Below, in pieces: positions 1 through 5,410 of a DNA stretch of 6,829 bases. The stretch is from Acidobacteriota bacterium (GTDB lineage Bacteria > Acidobacteriota > Blastocatellia > Pyrinomonadales > Pyrinomonadaceae). Both the position numbers and the translations under genes were made by a program. Below the pieces are notes generated by a model. It was not told the DNA's origin. It made no database searches and was given only the letters and a program-made list of their open reading frames with translations. How positions within the stretch are numbered: the stretch's first letter is position 1; each line of letters begins with the position of its first letter. The DNA lies in the NCBI GenBank assembly GCA_019247865.1, contig JAFBAJ010000085.1, positions 1 through 6,829 of the forward strand. Direction: 5' to 3'.

Positions 1-90
1 GACCGCGATGCCGAAGACCACGCCGAGCACCTGTAACAAGCGCCCGCGCGGTCGCACGACAGGCAGTTCAATTTCTGTCAGTGGCTGCAA
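1..90 (-). CDS. Partial N-terminus of a putative membrane permease (APC-like), cut by the window edge
   Basis: Thirty codons are visible from a TTG at 88-90 to the left edge. They read MQPLTEIELPVVRPRGRL and continue LQVLGVVFGIAV with no stop. An in-frame TGA lies four codons upstream of the TTG, so the gene must begin here or slightly later; an internal GTG at residue 12 is an alternative. The short polar head with a basic cluster (RPRGR), followed at once by a hydrophobic glycine-rich stretch, is what the first transmembrane helix of amino acid/polyamine permeases (APC superfamily) looks like. That assignment is inference from 30 residues. The gene follows the 126-residue gene on the same strand after 30 nt, so it may be the third member of that transcription unit. 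No strong Shine-Dalgarno sequence is seen; two tandem copies of TTTGAGA (minus strand, 98-111) fill the gap. Confidence 0.4.
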   Translation of the reverse strand, partial: MQPLTEIELPVVRPRGRLLQVLGVVFGIAV

Positions 91-120
91 AAGGTTATCT
101 CAAATCTCAAATTTGAAAGC

Positions 121-501
121 TCATGTCATGCGTTCCCTGATGAGCCGCTGCAAGTCTTCCATCGTCCGGCAAGCGTTGATGGCGTCAGCGTCAAGCAGCA
201 GCTCCGGCCGCTCGCCCGCGCGCCGGAAGACGGCCGGCAAAGCGACGCCTGAGATGCCGTACCGCTCCTGTAATTCGTCCGCGTGCAGAAATTCCAACGG
301 TCGGTTGAGAGTCTCCAGAAATCTCTTCCAGCTCGCGCGCATTCCAAAGGCGGAATAGGTGAGCGCGCAGAGATTACACTGGTACGTCTGCGGGGAAAAG
401 GTTTTATGAGCCAGATCGGCGACCGCGTTGAAGAGGCCGCTGTCCGCGTTGTAGACAAAGACGAGCGCGGCGTCTGAAGTTGTGTTCACACCCTCATTCA
501 T
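121..501 (-). CDS. Small conserved hypothetical protein with a CxxC motif, possibly thioredoxin-fold
   Basis: A 126-residue cytoplasmic-looking protein with no signal peptide or membrane segment. It opens with a hydrophobic strand and the phrase LVFVYNADSG (13-22). A QCNLC motif follows (Cys42, Cys45), and there is a later ALPAVF segment (88-93). A hydrophobic strand, a CxxC and a strand preceded by Pro suggest a thioredoxin-like fold, with Pro89 as a candidate cis-proline. That fold call is inference. The sequence resembles uncharacterised proteins seen in cyanobacteria and other bacteria, for which I know no proven function. Its ATG (499-501) overlaps the TGA of the upstream flavoprotein gene (ATGA, 4 nt), which indicates translational coupling and suggests that the two products act in the same process, perhaps thiol or redox chemistry. 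The opposite-strand reading frames here look like shadows. Confidence 0.75.
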   Translation of the reverse strand: MNEGVNTTSDAALVFVYNADSGLFNAVADLAHKTFSPQTYQCNLCALTYSAFGMRASWKRFLETLNRPLEFLHADELQERYGISGVALPAVFRRAGERPELLLDADAINACRTMEDLQRLIRERMT

Positions 502-2693
502 TCTTCGCGCAGCTTCTCGCCTTCGCTCTTGCGCGGGCTCAGCGTTTCGTCTTTGTTCAAGTTAAGCTCTTCCTGTTTCGCAGGCGAAGAGCCCGGGGGC
601 GGATGGCCTGTGCCGATCTTGATCTCGCGCCACTTGAGCTTCAAATCCCGCCAGAGATGGCCGGGAGCCTCGTAGCCGTAGGCCCTGTACTTGCCCGGCT
701 CGACCTTGCCCTTCTCTCCGACGAACGCGGCGAAGGCGTCCGTCCATTCGTCAAAGTCCCGAAAGACATCCGTCCCGGTCGCCATGTCTTCGGCCTGATT
801 GTCGCTGTACTTTTTCCCGCGCCCGAACTCGACGTAACGCCAGAGCTCGTCCGGCACTTCGACGCCGCCGTAGCGACACTGCCAGACGAGCGGCGCATAA
901 GTCTCGCGCATCTCCTCAAAGGGCTCTTCGTCGGGATCGAAATATTCCTTGTGGCGCAGAATCTTGGGACGCCCGGACTCGTCCAGCTCGTCGCCGCCGC
1001 CATCGCCATAGCAGAAGAAGCCTGCCGTGCGTCCCTCCAGATGATTGAGGCTCAGCTCTTCCCACTGCGGCTCATGCTCAAGCTTCATCGCCAGTTCCGC
1101 GTTCTTATGCTCGATCAACTCCTCGCGCGGATTGCCGCCGTTCATGCAGACCAGGCGGTCAAACATCAACTTCAGATTGCTCGTCGGTGCATACCAGTTG
1201 ACCGGGCCGATGATCGCCCACGCGTCCGCCAGATCGAGCCGCGCGTACAGATCCAGATTCCACATCAGGTCTGCTTCCAGCAAGCTGCTCGGCTCATAAC
1301 AGTTGCAGTTATGCACCGGAACCAATTCGGCGACGAACTCGTGCCTTGACTCGACAGTGATGTCATAGACGGGCTCTACTCCGTCAGGCTCACAGCTCAA
1401 CACGCGGCCATAGTTGCGATTACTGCCCGCGCTGAAATTTCGTTTATTGTCTAAGGCAGGCTGTTGCAAAATGGCAGAGAGTCTTTGAGCCTTCTCATCC
1501 AGAAAACCTATCCGTTCGACGAAGCGCTTCACCGCAGCCAGCTTGGTGATGTGGAGCATACTCGAACGAGGATAGTCCTTTTCGCCCATGCGGACGGTCT
1601 TGACTGACATATCGTAGACGCAGGAGCGTATGCCGAGCTTCGCCAGCAGCATCTGCGCCTCGCGCAACGCGCGGACGCTGGAGCTGGCGAGACTCACGCG
1701 AGGCTTCGTGACGTGAAAATCAACCGAGCCGTCCGCCGTAAACCAACCGCGCAGGAAGGCGCAGACCTCTTTCAACGAACCGTCCAGCACGGCCTGCGGA
1801 AGACGGCGCGCAGTGACCGGGCTTCTCTTATCGAGGCCGAGCGTCTCCATCAAGAGCTGCCCAACGCTGACATCCCAACAGCCATATCGCATGAAAGCGT
1901 CAGCCGAACGCGGCCAGCCAGTCGTCTTCGCAGAGAAAATCTGCCGACGTATATCCACCTTGACCGGAGACTGCGCGCAGACCGTCTCGACAAAAGCAGG
2001 GTGGCGCGCGTCGAAGAATAGACGCACCTGCCCCGTCCCGGCGAAGGCTCCGTCGCCGAAGACTGCGCCGGCCAGAAGAAAATAGAACTCATCAATTTCT
2101 GAATCCGGCGCGAACGTGCCGCACTCTTCGTCCAGCGGAAAAGGAATCTTGTCTCCCGGTTGAAGCTTTGCCGCTTCGACCCACTCCATCTGCCAGACCC
2201 AGGGCCACTCGCTCCCGACTTTCTCTCGCTTCACTGCTCGAATGACTTTGACCGGATGATTCGCCGTCAGACGAAGCTGCCGCCCGTCGCTGAGCCGGAG
2301 CAGATAGACCTGCGCTTGCGGCGCGGACATCCAGGCTCCGGTCACGCACCCGGTAGAAATACTGTCGCCCGGCTTTAGTTCCGCGATGCTTCTCAATCTC
2401 TCGCCCATCACGCGCTCGCTCGCGGGCAGGCAGGGCCACACGCAGAGCGCCATCGAAGTCGAGACGCAGGCGTTGCAGCTCTGTATGCGTGCGCGTGCGT
2501 AGACGTTGCCGAGGTCTTCGTAGTCGATTTCCCATTCCTGCGGGAGACGCTCGGCCATGCGGAGCATGAGCGTGCGCGCCTTTGAGTCAACGCCGGGACA
2601 GTTATACTGCCGCCGGTCGGAGCCTGAGATCACGAGGACGCGAAAAGGTCTTTCGGAGGTCGGCAGCTTGCCGTTCTCGTCGTTGGGCTTCAT
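498..2693 (-). CDS. Flavodoxin-fold NADPH-dependent FMN reductase-like protein interrupted by an intein
   Basis: A 731-residue precursor; removal of the intein (residues 88-462) leaves 356 residues. The N-extein has the flavodoxin/FMN-reductase start: strand FRVLVISGS (17-25), then a polar phosphate-binding loop. The C-extein continues with the typical IIGPVNWYAPTSNLKLMFDR stretch (495-514), which in FMN_red/Flavodoxin_2 proteins lines the flavin site. A long C-terminal part rich in acidic and aromatic residues follows, with a charged low-complexity tail (about 697-731). After splicing, the cysteine motif becomes CNACVSTSMALCVWPCNCY, comparable in position to the cysteine-rich loop of iron-sulfur flavoproteins, although the spacing differs. 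The substrate is unknown. It lacks the usual ArsH look, so a role in arsenic oxidation is not supported. The ATG at 2691-2693 has a GAGGGA-type ribosome binding site 8 nt upstream. The gene is divergent from the hydroxylase gene and coupled to the 126-residue gene downstream. Confidence 0.88.
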   Translation of the reverse strand: MKPNDENGKLPTSERPFRVLVISGSDRRQYNCPGVDSKARTLMLRMAERLPQEWEIDYEDLGNVYARARIQSCNACVSTSMALCVWPCLPASERVMGERLRSIAELKPGDSISTGCVTGAWMSAPQAQVYLLRLSDGRQLRLTANHPVKVIRAVKREKVGSEWPWVWQMEWVEAAKLQPGDKIPFPLDEECGTFAPDSEIDEFYFLLAGAVFGDGAFAGTGQVRLFFDARHPAFVETVCAQSPVKVDIRRQIFSAKTTGWPRSADAFMRYGCWDVSVGQLLMETLGLDKRSPVTARRLPQAVLDGSLKEVCAFLRGWFTADGSVDFHVTKPRVSLASSSVRALREAQMLLAKLGIRSCVYDMSVKTVRMGEKDYPRSSMLHITKLAAVKRFVERIGFLDEKAQRLSAILQQPALDNKRNFSAGSNRNYGRVLSCEPDGVEPVYDITVESRHEFVAELVPVHNCNCYEPSSLLEADLMWNLDLYARLDLADAWAIIGPVNWYAPTSNLKLMFDRLVCMNGGNPREELIEHKNAELAMKLEHEPQWEELSLNHLEGRTAGFFCYGDGGGDELDESGRPKILRHKEYFDPDEEPFEEMRETYAPLVWQCRYGGVEVPDELWRYVEFGRGKKYSDNQAEDMATGTDVFRDFDEWTDAFAAFVGEKGKVEPGKYRAYGYEAPGHLWRDLKLKWREIKIGTGHPPPGSSPAKQEELNLNKDETLSPRKSEGEKLREE
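1308..2432 (-). mobile_element. Intein (375 aa) with LAGLIDADG homing endonuclease, inserted in the FMN reductase-like gene
   Basis: This is an in-frame protein-splicing element from Cys88 to Asn462 of the precursor. Block A begins CLPASERVMG and carries IAELKPGD. Block B is LTANHPV, with the T-x-x-H pair Thr143/His146. Block F is VYDITVE...HEF (Asp444, His451). Block G is VPVHN with penultimate His461 and terminal Asn462, followed by Cys463 as the +1 nucleophile. Between B and F lie the endonuclease motifs LLAGAVFGDG (Asp214) and FLRGWFTADG (Asp321). Every residue needed for class 1 splicing (Cys1, TxxH, block-F Asp, HN, +1 Cys) and both endonuclease acidic residues are present, so the element looks intact. 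The flanking extein reads CVWP/CNCY across the junction. Base composition is somewhat lower in GC in parts (28 of 60 G+C at 1441-1500, against 41 of 60 at 661-720 in the extein), which fits horizontal acquisition. Confidence 0.95.
1494..2096 (-). other. Homing endonuclease (DOD, LAGLIDADG) region inside the intein
   Basis: This covers precursor residues of about 200-400, between the N- and C-terminal splicing domains. Two dodecapeptide motifs, LLAGAVFGDG (206-215) and FLRGWFTADG (313-322), are spaced about 107 residues apart. That is the normal arrangement of a monomeric two-motif enzyme in which Asp214 and Asp321 would bind the catalytic metal ions. A block D-like KRSPVTARRLP (289-299) lies just before the second motif. 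The protein would cut intein-free copies of the host gene at the insertion site, so that the element is copied in by repair. Domain limits are approximate; activity is inferred from intact motifs. Confidence 0.85.
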
Positions 2694-2800
2694 TGCATCT
2701 TTCCCTCTGGCCTGTGAATGAACAGCTTCGGATTTCGCGCATTGTATATGCTACATTAGCTTTCCTGAAAGCGTATTCAGTGAGCAGAGGGGAGACGCGT
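2694..2800. promoter_or_regulatory. Divergent intergenic region with candidate promoters for the reductase and hydroxylase genes
   Basis: This 107-nt gap separates the start of the leftward reductase gene from the chosen start of the rightward hydroxylase gene and is visibly more AT-rich than its surroundings. For the leftward gene, the minus strand at 2741-2746 reads TACAAT (5 of 6 to the sigma-70 -10 box), with only a poor -35 match (TTCAGG) 17 nt upstream. For the rightward gene, TATGCT at 2747-2752 or TACATT at 2752-2757 (each 4 of 6) could be a -10 box, without a convincing -35. The two candidate -10 regions are adjacent or overlapping, which would make the promoters compete. No clear operator palindrome was seen. 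Confidence 0.35.
2788..2794 (+). promoter_or_regulatory. Shine-Dalgarno sequence that fixes the GTG start of the hydroxylase gene
   Basis: AGGGGAG ends 6 nt before the GTG at 2801-2803. It is the best ribosome binding site in the open frame, and it falls outside the divergent gene. The upstream in-frame ATG at 2582 would place the start inside the opposite-strand reductase gene, and a GTG at 2780 has no comparable site. Confidence 0.65.
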
Positions 2801-3670
2801 GTGCCGCAGCGTAAAGTACCAGCCTGGTTGAGCGCGCCGCTCATCATCGGGACGTTCGGCGTGCTCTGGCTGTTGGAGCGTCGCCGCCCGTTAAGAGAGA
2901 GCGTCGAGCCGAAACCGGCGCATGACGCGCGCAATCTGGCGGTGGCGGGCGCGGGAGCCGTCGCGCTGCAAGTGTTCGAGCATCCACTCATCACGCCGCT
3001 CACCGCTCTCGTCGAAAGACGCAGGTGGGGATTGCTGCAACGTGCGCGCCTGCCGGAGTGGCTGGAAGTCGCGCTCGGCGTCGTCCTCATGGATTACACG
3101 CTCTACCTGTGGCACGTGCTGACGCATCGTGTGCCGCTGCTCTGGCGCTTTCACGTTGCGCATCACGTTGATCTGGACCTCGACGCTTCGACCGCGCTCC
3201 GTTTTCACTTCGGCGAGCTGGCGATCTCCGTCATCTGGCGCGCGGGGCAGGTCGTGCTGCTCGGCGTCAAGCCGCTCACGCTCTCCGTCTGGCAGACGTG
3301 CCTCCTGCTCTCGATTCTTTTTCATCACTCGAACGTGCGCCTGCCGCTGGAATTCGAGCGCAGGCTGAATCGCCTGCTGGTCACGCCGCGCATGCACGGG
3401 ATACATCATTCCGTCATTGAAGCGGAGACGAACTCGAACTGGTCGAGCGGTCTCACGCTGTGGGACCGGCTGCACGGCACGCTCCGTTTGAACGTCCCGC
3501 AGGACGAGATCATCATCGGCGTGCCCGCTTACCGCGAGCCCGCCGAGGTCGGACTTGAAGAAGTTCTCGCGCTGCCCTTCGGCGAGCAGCGCCCGACGTG
3601 GCTCGTGCCCGGCGATGGCAAGCCATTACGCGCCGAGCGCACACACGCGCCGCAAGAGCTGTTACCGTAA
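2801..3670 (+). CDS. Membrane fatty acid hydroxylase / sterol desaturase family protein
   Basis: A 289-residue integral membrane di-iron oxygenase of the fatty acid hydroxylase superfamily (sterol desaturase, beta-carotene hydroxylase, alkylglycerol monooxygenase relatives). The three histidine boxes that hold the iron pair are all present: HVLTH (His105, His109), HVAHH (118, 121, 122) and HGIHH (199, 202, 203), with additional His136 and HH175-176. Hydrophobic segments near residues 10-25, 45-60, 88-107, 138-157 and 160-177 fit a multi-pass protein with the boxes on the cytoplasmic side. The length is normal for the family. The start is GTG with a strong ribosome binding site. The TAA stop overlaps the ATG of the arsenosugar-type glycosyltransferase by one base (TAATG), so the two are translationally coupled. 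The substrate cannot be read from sequence; a lipid or isoprenoid hydroxylation or desaturation is the usual chemistry. Confidence 0.88.
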   Translation: MPQRKVPAWLSAPLIIGTFGVLWLLERRRPLRESVEPKPAHDARNLAVAGAGAVALQVFEHPLITPLTALVERRRWGLLQRARLPEWLEVALGVVLMDYTLYLWHVLTHRVPLLWRFHVAHHVDLDLDASTALRFHFGELAISVIWRAGQVVLLGVKPLTLSVWQTCLLLSILFHHSNVRLPLEFERRLNRLLVTPRMHGIHHSVIEAETNSNWSSGLTLWDRLHGTLRLNVPQDEIIIGVPAYREPAEVGLEEVLALPFGEQRPTWLVPGDGKPLRAERTHAPQELLP

Positions 3671-4371
3671 TGAGCGAAAGCACGCGCCCGTGGCTCTCCA
3701 TCATCATCCCGGCGCTCAACGAAGCGCGCCACATCGACGCGACGCTCGATGCGCTGAATAAGCTGCGCGAGGGCGCGGAGGTGATTGTGGTGGATGGCGG
3801 CAGCCGCGACGGGACGGTCGAGCTGCTGCGCAGGCGCAGCGTGCGCGTCATCGAGAGCACGCGCGGGCGCGGGCTTCAGCTGCACACGGGAACGTGCGCG
3901 GCGCGCGGCGAAGTTTTGTGGTTTCTGCACGCAGACACGCTCGCGCCGCCGGATGCGGCCGAGCATATCCGCGAAGCTCTCAGTGACGCGCGCACGGTCG
4001 GAGGCAACTTTCAGATAAGCTTTGACGGTGAGCGCCGCGCGGCGCGATTTCTGACGTGGCTCTATCCGCAGCTCGGACGGCTCGGACTCTGTTACGGCGA
4101 CTCAGGCATCTTCGTCCGGCGCGAGGCATACGAGAGCAGCGGCGGCTTTCAACCGTTCCCCATCTTTGAAGACCTGGACTTGATTCGGAGGCTGCGCGGC
4201 GCGGGCCGCTTGGCGCGCGTCCCGGCGACCGTCGTCACCTCTTCGAGACGCTTTGAAGGCCGCAGCTTCGCGCTCACTTTCGCGCGCTGGTCTGCGCTCC
4301 AGACGCTCTACTGGCTCGGCGTGCATCCGCGCAGACTCGGACGGATGTACGAAAGCAGGGATGAAGGATGA
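3670..4371 (+). CDS. TIGR04283-type arsenosugar biosynthesis glycosyltransferase (GT2 family)
   Basis: A 233-residue soluble GT-A fold glycosyltransferase. It starts with the family-2 signature SIIIPALNEAR (10-20) and continues with VDGGSRDGT (41-49) for nucleotide-sugar binding. LHADT (86-90) stands in the place of the DxD metal motif, and GNFQISF (112-118), YGDSGIF (142-148) and FEDLDL (166-171, candidate acidic catalytic pair) follow. This pattern, and the short length, match the 'transferase 2, rSAM/selenodomain-associated' family. That family occurs with ArsS and is thought to act in making arsenosugars; its exact donor and acceptor are not established. The ATG at 3670 was chosen over upstream in-frame codons because it overlaps the previous stop (TAATG) and directly precedes the first strand. 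It converges with the next gene across only 11 nt, without room for a conventional terminator. Confidence 0.9.
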   Translation: MSESTRPWLSIIIPALNEARHIDATLDALNKLREGAEVIVVDGGSRDGTVELLRRRSVRVIESTRGRGLQLHTGTCAARGEVLWFLHADTLAPPDAAEHIREALSDARTVGGNFQISFDGERRAARFLTWLYPQLGRLGLCYGDSGIFVRREAYESSGGFQPFPIFEDLDLIRRLRGAGRLARVPATVVTSSRRFEGRSFALTFARWSALQTLYWLGVHPRRLGRMYESRDEG

Positions 4372-4382
4372 GCGGGACGCTC

Positions 4383-5060
4383 TCAAGGGTTGAACGGCAT
4401 GCTTTTCAGCAACGCGTATGACGCGGGCGCGCGCCGTCGGGCTTCGTCGTCGGAGAAGATTTCCGTGCGCAGGCGGAGGAGGTCCGTGTAGGTGTCCACG
4501 TCGTACCAGCGCGGCAGTTCGTAAAGGCGGAGGCCGAGCTGTCCGGCGTTACGCGCGGTCTGCGCGTAAGCTGCTGGCGTGCTCCACTCAATATTTTGAA
4601 AGAGGCCGGGCGCTGGAGAGCGCAGGCCGAGCAGGTAATAGCCTCCGTCCTCGGTCGCGCCGAGCGCGAGGTCACAGGCTCCATCCGTCAGCGCACAGAT
4701 GGCCTGCTCGATGTAGCGCGGCGGCAGCGTCGGGCTGTCCGCGCCGAGAAAGATGAGCGGCGCGTAGCCCAGCTCGAAAGCGCGCGCGCCAACATTTTCA
4801 AGTCGCTCGCCGAGGCCCTCGCCCTCCTGCTCCAGCCAGAGCAGGTCGCCCGCGAGCGTCGCTTCGAGCGCGGCTCGTCCTTCCGCCGGTGCATAAGCGA
4901 TAATGAGGCGGCCCGTAGTCTCGCGCGCACAGCGCACCGTGTCCTGCGCGAAACAGGCGGCCAACTGCGCCGCTTCAAACGCCGAGAGCTGCGGCGTGAG
5001 GCGCGTTTTCACAAAACCTGCGCGCGGAGCCTTGAGCATGATGATGACGGCGGGACGCAT
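4383..5060 (-). CDS. TIGR04282/DUF2064-type arsenosugar biosynthesis transferase
   Basis: A 225-residue soluble protein of the 'transferase 1, rSAM/selenodomain-associated' family (DUF2064), a GT-A/nucleotidyltransferase-like fold related to CofC and MobA-type enzymes. Visible motifs are KAPRAGFVKTRL (10-21, nucleotide-binding loop), LGADSPTLP (105-113, metal-binding Asp), TEDGGYYLLGL (136-146) and WYDVDT (185-190). They occur in the usual order and the length is normal. The start at 5058-5060 is preferred because the protein then opens directly with the first strand (MRPAVIIML). An ATG nine codons upstream would overlap the divergent gene. No good ribosome binding site precedes either. In many genomes this family sits beside or fused to the TIGR04283 protein. 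Here the two are adjacent but converge tail to tail. The reaction is unproven; arsenosugar assembly is inferred from co-occurrence with ArsS. Confidence 0.9.
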   Translation of the reverse strand: MRPAVIIMLKAPRAGFVKTRLTPQLSAFEAAQLAACFAQDTVRCARETTGRLIIAYAPAEGRAALEATLAGDLLWLEQEGEGLGERLENVGARAFELGYAPLIFLGADSPTLPPRYIEQAICALTDGACDLALGATEDGGYYLLGLRSPAPGLFQNIEWSTPAAYAQTARNAGQLGLRLYELPRWYDVDTYTDLLRLRTEIFSDDEARRRAPASYALLKSMPFNP

Positions 5061-5064
5061 AATC

Positions 5065-5071
5065 GAGGGAG
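5065..5071 (+). promoter_or_regulatory. Shine-Dalgarno sequence of the peroxidase-like gene in a 20-nt divergent gap
   Basis: GAGGGAG sits 9 nt before the ATG at 5081. The sequence CATAAT (5058-5063, 5 of 6 to a -10 box) overlaps the opposite gene's start codon and TTGAGC lies at 5032-5037. Their 20-nt spacing is too long for a standard promoter, so only the ribosome binding site is called. Confidence 0.6.
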
Positions 5072-5080
5072 TATCGCACA

Positions 5081-5410
5081 ATGGCATATTACGAAGAAGA
5101 CGATCTGCAACGATTCCCGGAGGTCGGACAGCATCGCCCCGATCTCTTTGAAAAATTCATGGCCTGGTATCAGGCGTGCCAGGAGGACGGCGCGTTGTCG
5201 CGGCGCGAAAAGGCGCTCATCGGTCTGGCGGTCGCACACGCCCTGCAATGCCCTTACTGCATAGACGCCTACTCGCAGTCCTGTCTCGAAGCGGGCTCGA
5301 ACATGGAGCAGATGACGGAGGCCATCCACATGGCTTCGGCCATTCGCGGCGGAGCGGCGCTGATACACGGCGTGCAGGCGCACAACTCCGTCAATAAGGT
5401 CTCGATGTGA
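5081..5410 (+). CDS. Arsenosugar biosynthesis-associated peroxidase-like protein (AhpD/CMD family)
   Basis: A 109-residue all-helical protein of the carboxymuconolactone decarboxylase/AhpD superfamily, matching the TIGR04169-type members found next to ArsS. The core reads ALIGLAVAHALQCPYC (45-60), with a redox-type CPYC (Cys57, Cys60), then IDAYSQ and the helix MEQMTEAIHMASAIRGGAAL (75-94). In AhpD the fourth residue after the CxxC is a histidine used in proton relay. Here it is Tyr64, as I recall for this subfamily, so the chemistry may differ from classic peroxide reduction. A further Cys68 could take part. Such proteins usually form trimers or hexamers in the cytoplasm. The stop codon shares one base with the arsS ATG (TGATG), so the two are a coupled pair. 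The role in arsenic metabolism is inferred from gene neighbourhood only. Confidence 0.9.
   Translation: MAYYEEDDLQRFPEVGQHRPDLFEKFMAWYQACQEDGALSRREKALIGLAVAHALQCPYCIDAYSQSCLEAGSNMEQMTEAIHMASAIRGGAALIHGVQAHNSVNKVSM

Noticed and set aside
8..358. Rightward open frame of 116 codons at the left edge
   Set aside because: It lies antisense to both the 126-residue gene and the permease start and is a Ser/Arg-rich shadow translation.
480..1349. Long rightward open frame of 289 codons opposite the reductase gene
   Set aside because: It is antisense to the well-supported C-extein, shows no family resemblance and has no ribosome binding site; GC-rich DNA commonly opens the complementary frame.
498..2693. 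ArsH identity for the flavin reductase, given the arsenic genes nearby
   Set aside because: The protein is longer than ArsH, has a cysteine-rich loop and a long C-terminal part, and the typical ArsH arginine/serine motif is not seen.
2582..2800. Upstream extension of the hydroxylase gene from the ATG at 2582
   Set aside because: The extra 73 residues are arginine/serine rich with no family resemblance, overlap the reductase gene on the other strand, and a strong ribosome binding site points to the GTG at 2801.
2891..3475. Leftward open frame of 194 codons inside the hydroxylase gene
   Set aside because: Its composition (Arg/Gln/Glu rich, no hydrophobic core) is that of a complement of a membrane gene; no start signal.
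4372..4400. Bidirectional terminator between the two convergent transferase genes
   Set aside because: The gap is 11 nt, and the only dyad (TCAA/TTGA) is 4 bp without a T tract.
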